From: Bacillota bacterium
Lineage (GTDB): Bacteria; Bacillota; Clostridia; DSM-8532
Reading direction: 5' to 3'
DNA length: 64,000 nucleotides
Assembly (NCBI GenBank): GCA_023411795.1
Contig: JAEYOK010000010.1
Coordinates: forward strand, 1 to 64,000
How positions within the stretch are numbered: position 1 is the stretch's first letter; every line of letters starts with the position of its first letter. Positions 16,609-25,625 of this stretch are shown piece after piece. A program made the translations under genes and the position numbers. A model generated the notes under the pieces. The model saw only the letters and a list, made by a program, of their open reading frames with translations, did no database searches and had not been told where the DNA came from.

Positions 16609-17103
16609 CTATGATATCTTATCCCAAATTGCTTTGATTGATAGCACCGCACTTTTTATATCAGTTGTATTAATAACATAGTCACAGTATTTACTATAGA
16701 GGGGATCACGCTCTTCTAGAAGCTGGTAAAGAGCTTCCGGATTATCTTTAATGAGAGGTCTGACTTTTGTATTAACAGACAATAAAATATCTTCAATAGG
16801 GCGCTTTAGATAAAATATTACCCCTTTCCTCCTTAAGGCCTCCATGTTTTCAGGGCGGAGTACAACCCCGCCTCCCGTGGAAATTATAATATTTTCTAAA
16901 GAAGACAGACATCTGATTATTTTACTCTCACAATCCCTAAACTTCTGTTCTCCTTCAAGGAAGAGATCACTTATTTTACCGAAACTCTTCTCAATATTTT
17001 CATCGCTATCGGTAAATGACATGTCCAAAACGGAAGATAGTCTTTTTCCTATTGTTGTTTTCCCCACACCCATCAGACCAATTAAAACTATATTGGTTTT
17101 CAT
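16609..17103 (-). CDS. aroK: Shikimate kinase
   Basis: A 164-residue shikimate kinase that phosphorylates the 3-hydroxyl of shikimate using ATP. The P-loop is GLMGVGKTT at residues 9-17. TDSDENIE and STGGGVVLRPEN bind shikimate, and the KVRPLIKD region is the mobile lid. The ATG at 17103 starts four bases after the stop of the chorismate mutase-AroE gene, with AAAGGAT upstream, so translation is coupled. It is the last aromatic gene of the operon. Confidence 0.93.
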   Translation of the reverse strand: MKTNIVLIGLMGVGKTTIGKRLSSVLDMSFTDSDENIEKSFGKISDLFLEGEQKFRDCESKIIRCLSSLENIIISTGGGVVLRPENMEALRRKGVIFYLKRPIEDILLSVNTKVRPLIKDNPEALYQLLEERDPLYSKYCDYVINTTDIKSAVLSIKAIWDKIS

Positions 17104-17107
17104 AAAG

Positions 17108-18193
17108 TTAAGATCCTTTCTGTCGCAGCTCAGCATATATCTCCCTTATTATATCTTGGTCATAGGATTTACCCTGCCATATTTCTTGCGCGCTGACTGC
17201 TTGGGCGACCAGCATAAATAGCCCATTATCACAAGGTATATTATTTTCTCTGGCATATTTCAACAGTAAAGTCTCTTCAGGATTATATATCAAATCTAAA
17301 ACAAAAGTTGCTCCTTTAATCTGGGATTTGCTTAAGGGTGATGAATCGGAAGCCGGATACATACCCACAGGGGTAGTATTTATTATTATATCTACTCCAT
17401 CAGCAGAAAAACTCTCCAGAGCAATTCCACGTATGCCCGGATATTTCATCAATATTCCTTCCGGGTCTCTTGAAACAATTACAATATCTGATGCACCATG
17501 GTCTTCCAGGTATGATACTACAGCTCTAGACGCCCCACCGCTTCCAAGCACGGCACAGGATTTATTCCTAGGGTTAAAACCGCAATACTCAAGAGCTCTT
17601 CCAAAGCCAACATAATCAGTATTATAACCCTTAAGCTCATCCTTTAAGGTAATGGTGTTTACAGCCCCAATTCTTTTAGCGATATCGGAGATATTATCTA
17701 AATGGTTTATAATATCGGTTTTATATGGAATGGTTACATTTGCGCCACAATATCCATAGTTCTTAAGTTTGCTTAAAAGACCGGGAAGATTGGTTTGCTC
17801 TGCCTCAAACAGCTCATATACTCCATTTAGCTTAGCCTTTTGAAAAAATAAATTATGAATTTGTGGTGAAACGCTGTGTGATAGTTTGTTCCCTATCAAA
17901 GCATACCGATTCCCCAGATTCGTGAGGCGATTCTTTTGATATTCCTTTGATTTAGTCATTATATACTCAAAAACCGAGCTGATACTTTCATGATACTCAG
18001 TTTTCTTAATAACATTAAGGACATTTTCAATTACCTGTGCTTCCCGGGAGCTATCAAGAATATTAATTTTAGTCTTGGATTTATAATCAGCCACCTGAGA
18101 AACCAAATCCATCCTCTTCTGAAGTAAGACGGCCAGCTCCCGGTCTAAGATATCAATCTCTTTTCTTATTTTCTCAAGAGAATTATTATCCAT
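17108..18193 (-). CDS. aroE: Chorismate mutase-shikimate dehydrogenase fusion
   Basis: A 361-residue fusion. Residues 1-90 form an AroQ-type chorismate mutase helix bundle (IRKEIDILDRELAVLLQKRM, then SREAQVIENV). Residues about 95-361 are NADPH-dependent shikimate dehydrogenase, with GNKLSHSVSPQIHN binding shikimate, VTIPYK carrying the catalytic lysine, GAVNTI, the GSGGASRAV nucleotide loop and a C-terminal GLFMLVAQAV. The two reactions are separated by several pathway steps, so the fusion is not simple channelling. The ATG at 18193 follows AAGGAG and overlaps the end of aroC by eight bases. Confidence 0.93.
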   Translation of the reverse strand: MDNNSLEKIRKEIDILDRELAVLLQKRMDLVSQVADYKSKTKINILDSSREAQVIENVLNVIKKTEYHESISSVFEYIMTKSKEYQKNRLTNLGNRYALIGNKLSHSVSPQIHNLFFQKAKLNGVYELFEAEQTNLPGLLSKLKNYGYCGANVTIPYKTDIINHLDNISDIAKRIGAVNTITLKDELKGYNTDYVGFGRALEYCGFNPRNKSCAVLGSGGASRAVVSYLEDHGASDIVIVSRDPEGILMKYPGIRGIALESFSADGVDIIINTTPVGMYPASDSSPLSKSQIKGATFVLDLIYNPEETLLLKYARENNIPCDNGLFMLVAQAVSAQEIWQGKSYDQDIIREIYAELRQKGS

Positions 18194-19307
18194 TATTTAA
18201 ATTCTCCTTCATAAAACTCTCTACACCAAACTGTCCAAGGAGTAAATCAAATATAGCAATAGCCGTTGCTGCTTCAATTACTGGTACAACCCGTGGAACA
18301 ATACATGCATCATGACGCCCTTTGACTTCAAGCTTTGCATTTATACTTTCTTTAATATTTACAGTTTCCTGTTCCTTTGCTATTGAGGATGTCGGCTTTA
18401 TTGCAGCCCGGAAGACAATCGGCATACCATTAGTGATTCCCCCGTTAATTCCTCCGTTATTATTTGTTTTAGTAAGAATTTTACCGTTTTCGTAATAGAG
18501 GCTGTCATTGGCCTGGCTTCCGAACAATGTAGTAATTCCAAAGCCCTCTCCAAATTCAACACCTTTGATTGCAGGTATTGAAAATAATATCGATGATAAT
18601 TTTGCTTCAACATTATCAAACATCGGTGAACCCAGACCAGCCGGAAGACCTATTATAGCTGTTTCAACAACTCCGCCTACCGAGTCCAGAGCTTTTTTCG
18701 CATCACTTATAATATTAAAATACTCTTCCCTGCAGGACCTGTCATTTACGGGAATATCCATATTGCGCAATTCTAATAACTGTTCTTCTGTTATATTCGC
18801 TTTGTCAAATCCTACATCCTTCATATCAAAAATAGAGTCAATGTGGGAGCCTATTATTATATTGTTTCTTTTAAGTATTTGAGAGACAAGAGCTCCTGCA
18901 AATACAATTGGCGCTGTAAGCCTTCCTGAAAAATGCCCGCTACCCCGGACATCATTAAATCCTTTGTATCTTACATATCCTGAATAATCGGCGTGACCCG
19001 GTCTCATAAGCTTATGCAAATCATCATAATCTTTGCTCTTTTGGTCTTGATTTGTAATCAAGGCGCATAATGGAGTACCGGTCGTTTTTCTATCATACAT
19101 ACCACTGAGTATTTCTACTTCATCGGGTTCTTTTCTTTTTGTTGAATAGACATCCGATCCGGGTTTTCTTCTTCCCATTTCCTCGGAAATATTGTCAAAA
19201 TCTATCTGAAACCCTGATGGCAGGCCATCTATAACCACACCTATAGCTGGACCATGGGACTCACCGAATATAGATATTTTTAGATTATCCCCGAAGATAC
19301 TACCCAT
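18186..19307 (-). CDS. aroC: Chorismate synthase
   Basis: A 373-residue chorismate synthase. It makes chorismate from EPSP in an overall redox-neutral reaction that needs reduced FMN. Signatures are FGESHGPAIGVVIDG, MRPGHADYSG and RGSGHFSGRLTAP. NNNGGINGGITNGMP and GRHDACIVPRVVPV near the end are also conserved. The start is the ATG at 19307; it overlaps the aroA stop (19300-19302) by eight bases, with GGAGGAG 12 bases upstream inside aroA. Confidence 0.96.
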   Translation of the reverse strand: MGSIFGDNLKISIFGESHGPAIGVVIDGLPSGFQIDFDNISEEMGRRKPGSDVYSTKRKEPDEVEILSGMYDRKTTGTPLCALITNQDQKSKDYDDLHKLMRPGHADYSGYVRYKGFNDVRGSGHFSGRLTAPIVFAGALVSQILKRNNIIIGSHIDSIFDMKDVGFDKANITEEQLLELRNMDIPVNDRSCREEYFNIISDAKKALDSVGGVVETAIIGLPAGLGSPMFDNVEAKLSSILFSIPAIKGVEFGEGFGITTLFGSQANDSLYYENGKILTKTNNNGGINGGITNGMPIVFRAAIKPTSSIAKEQETVNIKESINAKLEVKGRHDACIVPRVVPVIEAATAIAIFDLLLGQFGVESFMKENLNNG

Positions 19308-20598
19308 AAAATTCAACTTCTCCTCCAACTGATATAAAATCCTCCCAAAACTCGGGATAAGACTTTTTAACGGCCTCATATCCTTCTATCTCGACAGCTT
19401 GGTCACATACCGTTGATGCTGCTGCAAGGGCCATAACTATCCTGTGATCCTCTGACCCGGAACATTTTCCGCCTATTAACCTATTTATGCCGTTAATAAT
19501 AAGACCATCTTGTTTCTCTGTTATGTCAGCTCCTAATATATTAAGCTCCCTGCTTGTAGTGAAAAGCCTGTCAGATTCCTTTATGCGAAGGCGTGCACCG
19601 TTAATGATATTCGTTTCACCTTGCGCTGTTGAAGCCGCCAAAGCAATTGCAGGAACCAAATCCGGGCATTGAGAAACATCTATTGTTTTACCTGTCAATT
19701 GCGATTTATTAAAGGTTATTTCTCTCCCATTAATAACAGGCTCTGAGCCCATGTTTCTAAGAATATCCACTATAATCTTGTCGCCTTGTAAGGAATTAAT
19801 ATTTAAGCCTTCAATGGTTATTTGCCCCGAAATAGCTCCCATGACACAGAAAAAAGCAGCCTGTGACCAATCCCCCTCTACAACATATGAGGGAATTGAT
19901 TTATAGGACTGCCTCCCATTGATTACAAAAACTCTGTAGTCATCTTCATGAACTATTTCAATACCAAAATCCTTTAGCACATTTAGTGTCATTTGTATGT
20001 ACGGTATGGATTCCATCTTACCGGTGATATTAATCTCAGAAGAATCTTCCAACAAAGGTAGTGTAAATAACAACCCGGATACAAATTGGGAACTAACATC
20101 CCCCGGAAGTGAATATTTGCCTGGTTTCAATCTACCAGATAGATTGATTGGCATTTTACCTTCTGTGTCGGAATAAGTAACTCCCTTTTGAGTAAAGAGG
20201 TTTTCGTAAATATCAAAGGGTCGTTCAACAAGACGTCCACATCCTGTAAATGAAACAGAATCGGCAGATAACCTTGATATTGGCATTATAAAACGTGCTG
20301 TTGAGCCCGATTCCATGCAATCAATAATTGCATCCTTAATTTTGATATCACCATGAGCATTAATAGTAATTAACATTCTTCCGGAATAGAGTTTGCTCCG
20401 GTTAATAGAAATGTCAGCACCCAATGAAGAAACAGCACCTATAGTAGCTTTTATGTCATCTGATAAAACAACATTGTCAATATTAGTTTCACCATTTGCC
20501 AAGGCAGCACAAATAATAGCCCTGTGAGCCATACTTTTGGATGGCTGAGCCAAAACTTTACCATTAAGGGGTTTTGATAAAATCTTTAAGGATGCCAT
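19300..20598 (-). CDS. aroA: EPSP synthase
   Basis: A 432-residue 3-phosphoshikimate 1-carboxyvinyltransferase, transferring the enolpyruvyl group from PEP to shikimate-3-phosphate. PSKSMAHRAIICAALANG is the N-terminal substrate lysine/serine region, SGSTARFIMPI the PEP-contact loop, and RIKESDRL the C-terminal signature. In the usual Gly96-type region the sequence reads SGSTARF rather than GNAGTA, the form often seen in glyphosate-tolerant class II enzymes; this is an inference from the motif. It overlaps aroB by 35 bases and aroC by eight. Confidence 0.95.
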   Translation of the reverse strand: MASLKILSKPLNGKVLAQPSKSMAHRAIICAALANGETNIDNVVLSDDIKATIGAVSSLGADISINRSKLYSGRMLITINAHGDIKIKDAIIDCMESGSTARFIMPISRLSADSVSFTGCGRLVERPFDIYENLFTQKGVTYSDTEGKMPINLSGRLKPGKYSLPGDVSSQFVSGLLFTLPLLEDSSEINITGKMESIPYIQMTLNVLKDFGIEIVHEDDYRVFVINGRQSYKSIPSYVVEGDWSQAAFFCVMGAISGQITIEGLNINSLQGDKIIVDILRNMGSEPVINGREITFNKSQLTGKTIDVSQCPDLVPAIALAASTAQGETNIINGARLRIKESDRLFTTSRELNILGADITEKQDGLIINGINRLIGGKCSGSEDHRIVMALAAASTVCDQAVEIEGYEAVKKSYPEFWEDFISVGGEVEFYG

Positions 20599-21670
20599 AT
20601 GTTTTTTCCTCTAATTCTATAAGGTCAAATTCAATTAGCTTACCAATACCTATTTCTTCAATATAGGCTATTGTTATTTTGCCTGATCGATTCTTTTTAT
20701 CCAATGAAATCGCCTTAATCAGTTTGTCTATATCAACATTAGGCATTGCTGTAGGAAGTCCGTATTTTTTTAGTATAAATCTGATTTTCTCGGCTTCTCC
20801 TTTTTTTGTGAGCCCCATTTGCTCTGTCAATTCGGTAACAACAACCATTCCAATGGAAACAGCTTCGCCGTGGGATAAACCGGAGTAATTCTGGACACGT
20901 TCAATGGCATGACCGATAGTATGCCCGAAATTAAGAAGCTGTCGTGATCCGTTATCAAATTCATCTTGTTCGACAACAGTACGCTTAATATTACAACTGA
21001 TGTAAATCAGCTTGTCGAGCTTATTCATTAAAGCCTTTCTGTCGAACTCAAAACTCATTCCATCATTTAGCTCATTATATAAATTAACATCACTTATAAA
21101 TCCATGCTTTAATAACTCGGCCATACCATCAGAAAACTGCCTGTCATTTAAAGTATCTAAAAGTAAGGGATCAGTATATACAGCATCTGGCTGATAAAAG
21201 GCACCTATGAGATTTTTCCCCTGAGGCAGATCTACTGCCACTTTTCCGCCGACGCTTGAATCAACCATGGCCAAAAGAGATGTGGGGATTTGTATGTAAC
21301 CCATACCTCTTAAAAAGGTTGCAGCAGCCAGACCGGCCATATCTCCGGTAACTCCTCCGCCAAGAGCCACAATAGCATCACTTCTGGTAAAAGTGTTATC
21401 AGCAAGTTTCTCATAAATTGATTCAAGGGTTGATAGATTTTTACTTTGCTCCCCAGCTCGAAAAACAATAGGTGTGACATTAAAGCCCTCAAGTTCAAGC
21501 TTTTCGACAAACATCTTACCATAGATTGAAAAAACATTACTGTCGGTAATGAGTGCAAGCTTTTTACCGAAGTACCTTCTTTTAAAAATAATCGGTAGCT
21601 TTTTAAGAAGGCCGGATTCTATTTCTATATCATAGGTTTTACCCCTGGTTATAACAGTAACTGTTTCCAA
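20564..21670 (-). CDS. aroB: 3-dehydroquinate synthase
   Basis: A 368-residue NAD- and metal-dependent enzyme converting DAHP to 3-dehydroquinate. GGGVTGDMAGLAAATFLRG binds NAD. MAELLKHGFI, NFGHTIGHAIE and HGEAVSIGM carry the metal ligands. The conserved N-terminus starts at a TTG (21668-21670) with only a poor ribosome-binding site. Two very small ORFs (21703-21723 and 21639-21683) lie in front, the second overlapping the TTG in another frame, so initiation may depend on coupling. It is 99 bases from aroF. Confidence 0.94.
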   Translation of the reverse strand: METVTVITRGKTYDIEIESGLLKKLPIIFKRRYFGKKLALITDSNVFSIYGKMFVEKLELEGFNVTPIVFRAGEQSKNLSTLESIYEKLADNTFTRSDAIVALGGGVTGDMAGLAAATFLRGMGYIQIPTSLLAMVDSSVGGKVAVDLPQGKNLIGAFYQPDAVYTDPLLLDTLNDRQFSDGMAELLKHGFISDVNLYNELNDGMSFEFDRKALMNKLDKLIYISCNIKRTVVEQDEFDNGSRQLLNFGHTIGHAIERVQNYSGLSHGEAVSIGMVVVTELTEQMGLTKKGEAEKIRFILKKYGLPTAMPNVDIDKLIKAISLDKKNRSGKITIAYIEEIGIGKLIEFDLIELEEKTYGILKDFIKTP

Positions 21671-21769
21671 TAGACATGCTCATACCCTAACCTTGCACAA
21701 AATTAAGATAAAAGTGATGGCATGAGCTCCGCTCCTTTCTCACTTTGCTTAATTGGTTTCTTTAAGCCT

Positions 21770-22789
21770 CTAAACCTCCAGATGCTTTTCCTCTATATCA
21801 GCCAATTGTTTTAATTTTGGAAATATGGTCGCATACTCCGTAGGAGTAATAGATTGTTCTCCGTCGCTCATAGCACATTTCGGATTATTGTGAACCTCCA
21901 TTACTACTCCATCGGCTCCGGCCACTAATGCGGCTTTAGACAATGTACCCACCATCCATGACTTTCCTGTCCCGTGGCTGGGATCAACAATGACAGGTAA
22001 ATGACTTAGTTTTTTAATTGCAGGAACGGCGCTTAAGTCCAGGGTATTTCTTGTATATGTCTCAAAGGTTCTTATACCGCGCTCACACAGTATAACGTTC
22101 TCGTTTCCTTCGCTCAAGATATATTCAGCTGACATGAGCCATTCTTCTAAAGTGGCTGATAATCCTCGTTTTAATAATATCGGCTTGTTTGTTCTGCCCA
22201 GTTCCTTCAGCATCACAAAGTTTTGCATATTTCTGGCACCAACCTGAATTATATCCACGTCTTCTACAAACTTGTCCAGCACATCGGTGGACATAATTTC
22301 TGATACAATGGGAAGACCAGTTTCTGCTCTGGCTATTTTCAGTAACTCCAGGCCTTCCAAGCCAAGGCCCTGAAAACTATAGGGAGATGTTCTCGGCTTA
22401 TAAGCACCGCCTCTTAAAAACGATGTGCCGATACTCTTTAGCGCTTTGGCTATGCCAACTATCTGTTCTTCATTTTCAACTGAACACGGTCCTGCAATAA
22501 TAGAAAAATGACCCTCGCCTATTTTTTTGCCGTTAACATCAATAACTGTGTAATCGGGGTGAAACATGCGATTTGCTTTTTTAAAGGGTTCGGTTACTTT
22601 TAAGACATTAAGAACAATGTCATAAGAAGAAAAAACTAGTCTGTCTACCTTAGTGGTATCACCAACAAGACCCACAATGGTGGTATCGACTCCAACTGAA
22701 ATATGAACGTCCAGACCCATTGATTTAATGCGGCCAAGAAGCTCATCTGTCTGCTCCCTGGATGCACCGGGTTTCAATACTAAAATCAT
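21770..22789 (-). CDS. aroF: DAHP synthase, type I-beta with FL domain
   Basis: A 339-residue 3-deoxy-7-phosphoheptulonate synthase, the entry step from PEP and erythrose-4-phosphate. The first 70 residues (MILVLKPGASREQTDELLG) form the ferredoxin-like regulatory domain known from Thermotoga-type enzymes, which mediates Tyr/Phe feedback. The barrel carries IAGPCSVE, GGAYKPRTSPYSFQG, VGARNMQNF, LLKRGLSAT and VDPSHGTGK. It follows the aspartokinase gene by 44 bases and heads the aromatic part of the operon. Confidence 0.96.
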   Translation of the reverse strand: MILVLKPGASREQTDELLGRIKSMGLDVHISVGVDTTIVGLVGDTTKVDRLVFSSYDIVLNVLKVTEPFKKANRMFHPDYTVIDVNGKKIGEGHFSIIAGPCSVENEEQIVGIAKALKSIGTSFLRGGAYKPRTSPYSFQGLGLEGLELLKIARAETGLPIVSEIMSTDVLDKFVEDVDIIQVGARNMQNFVMLKELGRTNKPILLKRGLSATLEEWLMSAEYILSEGNENVILCERGIRTFETYTRNTLDLSAVPAIKKLSHLPVIVDPSHGTGKSWMVGTLSKAALVAGADGVVMEVHNNPKCAMSDGEQSITPTEYATIFPKLKQLADIEEKHLEV

Positions 22790-22833
22790 AAAAATTCATC
22801 TCCTACCATACTACAAATTATACACCAAACTAT

Positions 22834-24189
22834 TTATACTAAACAAAAAAACTCGCTGTATATACATCTAACAGCATTATCAACATCATCTTCACTCACA
22901 CCAAACATAATACTAACTTCGGATGAGCCCTGATTAACCATTCTAATGTTGATATTGCTTTCAGAAAGTGCTTTTGTTATACGGCTCATTATACCTATTG
23001 TACGATTCATGCCTTCTCCAACTACCATTACCAGACCCAAATCGTATTCAATGTGGATACTATCAACCCTTAATTCCTTAGCAATCCTTTCCATAATTCG
23101 GCTTTTTTTCTCGTTATCAAGATATTTCTTACGCAAGATAATGGAAATATCATCTATTCCTGAAGGCATATGTTCAAAAGGAACGCATTCTTCTTCTAGG
23201 ATTTGCAGCACTTTTCGTCCAAAACCTATTTCTCGGTTCATCATATATTTGTTAATATTAATTGAGCAAAAGCCCTTATCACCTGCCACCCCGGCTACCG
23301 GGCAAGTTAAGTTATCCCTGGTCGGTGTTATCATTGTACCGGGTGATGAAGGATTATTTGTATTTCTTATATTAACAGGTACTCCTCTTTGGAATACAGG
23401 TTCCAGGGTCTCTTCATGTAATACTGAAAAACCGGCATAAGATAGTTCTCTCATTTCACGGTATGTGAGCACCGAAATAGGTTTAGGATTTTTTACTATT
23501 TTGGGGCTTGCAACAAAGACAGAATCAACATCGGTAAAATTCTCATAAACATCAACCTCAAGGGCTGCAGCTAAAATTGAGCCTGTTATATCAGAACCGC
23601 CTCTTGGAAATGTTACTACCTCACCTGATAATGAATACCCAAAGAAGCCGGGAAAAATAATAATCCCTTCCATATCCTTAATCTTAGTAAGATTCTTAAA
23701 GGATTGGGGCAAAACCCTTGCATTACCGTATTCATCACTCAAAAAGAGGCCAGCATCCTTAGGATTAAGGTACTGGGCATTCATTCCCTGACTTTTCATA
23801 TACGCAGCAACTATTCTTGCGGCATTATCCTCGCCGGCAGCCTTCATACGATCCATGAACTTTTCCTGCGAGTCATAGGGAAGAGATACCCGAGTATTAA
23901 GATTACTCTCAATATCGGCGATAATTTGCTTACCTAAATTTAAATCTCTTGCAATCTCTGCATAGCGTTCAACAATTTCTTGTAAAACTGTATTATAGTC
24001 TTCATTGGCAAGGTATTTACAAGCGCAGTTAATAAGTAAGTCAGTTACTTTAGTATCTGAATCAAAACGTTTGCCTGGCGCTGAAACTACAACAACACGT
24101 CTGTCCGGATCACTTGAAATAATCGAACAAACTTTTTTTAACTGTTCGCTATTAGCCATTGATGTTCCACCAAATTTACAAACCTTCAT
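22834..24189 (-). CDS. Aspartokinase
   Basis: A 451-residue aspartate kinase, the first step to lysine, threonine and methionine. The N-terminal kinase domain shows KFGGTSM, the NAARIVAAYM region and FPRGGSDITGS. Two ACT domains follow from about residue 300, the second containing NINIRMVNQGSSEVSIMFGV, the usual site of amino-acid feedback. The start is the ATG at 24189 behind GGAGG. Being first in the aromatic operon is unusual and suggests shared control of the two amino acid pathways. Isozyme type (lysine- or threonine-sensitive) cannot be told. Confidence 0.93.
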   Translation of the reverse strand: MKVCKFGGTSMANSEQLKKVCSIISSDPDRRVVVVSAPGKRFDSDTKVTDLLINCACKYLANEDYNTVLQEIVERYAEIARDLNLGKQIIADIESNLNTRVSLPYDSQEKFMDRMKAAGEDNAARIVAAYMKSQGMNAQYLNPKDAGLFLSDEYGNARVLPQSFKNLTKIKDMEGIIIFPGFFGYSLSGEVVTFPRGGSDITGSILAAALEVDVYENFTDVDSVFVASPKIVKNPKPISVLTYREMRELSYAGFSVLHEETLEPVFQRGVPVNIRNTNNPSSPGTMITPTRDNLTCPVAGVAGDKGFCSININKYMMNREIGFGRKVLQILEEECVPFEHMPSGIDDISIILRKKYLDNEKKSRIMERIAKELRVDSIHIEYDLGLVMVVGEGMNRTIGIMSRITKALSESNINIRMVNQGSSEVSIMFGVSEDDVDNAVRCIYSEFFCLV

Positions 24190-24320
24190 TCTACCATCCT
24201 CCAAAGTTAAAACAGTTTTACTTTTATATATTCAAGTATAACAAAAATGCCACTTATTGCACCACTGTGCTTTAGCTGTGGCAAATAAAATACCAAGAAC
24301 ACTTGTTGTTTTCACAATAA

Positions 24321-24377
24321 AAGGTAAAGAGCAATGTCAATGCATTTATGCATTTATGCATTTGTGCCCTTTACCTT
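24321..24377 (-). terminator. ackA terminator with octamer repeats in loop
   Basis: AAGGTAAAGAGC (24321-24332) pairs with GCCCTTTACCTT (24366-24377) with one mismatch, and on the minus strand is followed by TTTTATTG. The loop contains three TGCATTT(A/G) octamers at 24341-24364. Between here and the aspartokinase start there is a second short GCCAC/GTGGC stem and a TGTTATACT extended -10-like sequence; no gene is visible. Confidence 0.75.
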
Positions 24378-24412
24378 CCAATTTTATAGTGTACTATTGA
24401 CCTTGTCAACAA

Positions 24413-25606
24413 TCAACCTATCATTTTTATCGTCTCTTTGGCAATTGCAAGCTCTTCATTAGTGGGGATTACAAGGATTCTTACCTTGGAATCATCTGTG
24501 CTTATGTCTATCTCCATCCCTTTGGTCATATTTTTCTCTTCATTAATAGATGCACCTAAGAATTCCAGTCCTTCACATACCATAGACCTGATTATTGGAT
24601 TATTCTCACCGATACCGGCTGTGAAGACTATGGCATCAATACCTCCCATAGCACAAGCATAAGAGCCTATAAATTTCTTAACCTGATAAGCGAAAACCTC
24701 AAGAGCTAATGCTGCTCTTTCATTTCCCTTATCAACGGCATCGTCTAAATCCCTGAAATCGCTGCTTACACCTGAAATAGCCAAAACTCCGGATTTCTTG
24801 TTCATAATGGTATCCATTTCATCTGTGCTCAAGCCTTCTTTATTCATAAGGAAGGTCACAACAGCAGGATCAATTGTTCCGCAACGGGTACCCATAGCCA
24901 ATCCGTCAAGAGGAGTAAAGCCCATAGAAGTATCAATGGTTTTTCCACAATCAATAGCGGCGATACTAGAGCCATTTCCTAAATGGCAGGTTACTACTTT
25001 TAATTGGTCATAAGGTTTTCCTAAAAGATAAGCAGCTCTTTCGGATACATATTTATGGCTGGTTCCATGAAATCCATACTTACGTAGCTTATATTTTTTG
25101 TAATATTCATATGGAAGAGCATAAAGATAAGCCTTTTTGGGCATTGTCTGGTGGAAAGCAGTATCAAATACAGCTACCTGAGGTACGCCTTGCATTATCT
25201 GCTGACATGCTTTAATTCCCGTAATATTAGGTGGATTGTGAAGCGGAGCCAGCTCCACACATTCTTCAATTGCCTTCATGACTTCGTCATCAATTATCAC
25301 AGATTTGAAAAACTTTTCACCACCGTGTACGACTCTATGCCCTACTGCTTTTATTTCATCAAGGGATTTAATTACACCCCATTCATCATGGGTAAGCACC
25401 TTAATTAGTGTGGATATGGCGTCTTTATGATCAACCATCTGGATTTCTTTGGTTACAGCCCTTCCATCATGAGTTTTATGTTTAATAAGAGAGCCGGGTA
25501 AACCGATTCTATCACATAAACCTTTTGCTAAAACAATTTCTTCTGTCATACTAATTAATTGGTATTTTAATGATGAACTCCCCGCGTTAACAACTAAGAT
25601 TTTCAT
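24413..25606 (-). CDS. ackA: Acetate kinase
   Basis: A 397-residue acetate kinase making ATP and acetate from acetyl phosphate in fermentation. Signatures are VVNAGSSSLKYQL at the N-terminus, GHRVVHGGE, CHLGNGSSIAAI and TAGIGENNPIIR. It lies 19 bases after pta on the same strand, forming the classical acetate module, and is followed by a strong terminator. The start is the ATG at 25606 with a GGGGGA ribosome-binding site. Confidence 0.97.
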   Translation of the reverse strand: MKILVVNAGSSSLKYQLISMTEEIVLAKGLCDRIGLPGSLIKHKTHDGRAVTKEIQMVDHKDAISTLIKVLTHDEWGVIKSLDEIKAVGHRVVHGGEKFFKSVIIDDEVMKAIEECVELAPLHNPPNITGIKACQQIMQGVPQVAVFDTAFHQTMPKKAYLYALPYEYYKKYKLRKYGFHGTSHKYVSERAAYLLGKPYDQLKVVTCHLGNGSSIAAIDCGKTIDTSMGFTPLDGLAMGTRCGTIDPAVVTFLMNKEGLSTDEMDTIMNKKSGVLAISGVSSDFRDLDDAVDKGNERAALALEVFAYQVKKFIGSYACAMGGIDAIVFTAGIGENNPIIRSMVCEGLEFLGASINEEKNMTKGMEIDISTDDSKVRILVIPTNEELAIAKETIKMIG

Positions 25607-25625
25607 ATTTTCCCCCTGTTGATAT

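Noticed and set aside
22946..23440. 164-codon plus-strand reading frame within aspartokinase
   Set aside because: Antisense to a conserved gene; composition and lack of start signals argue against it.
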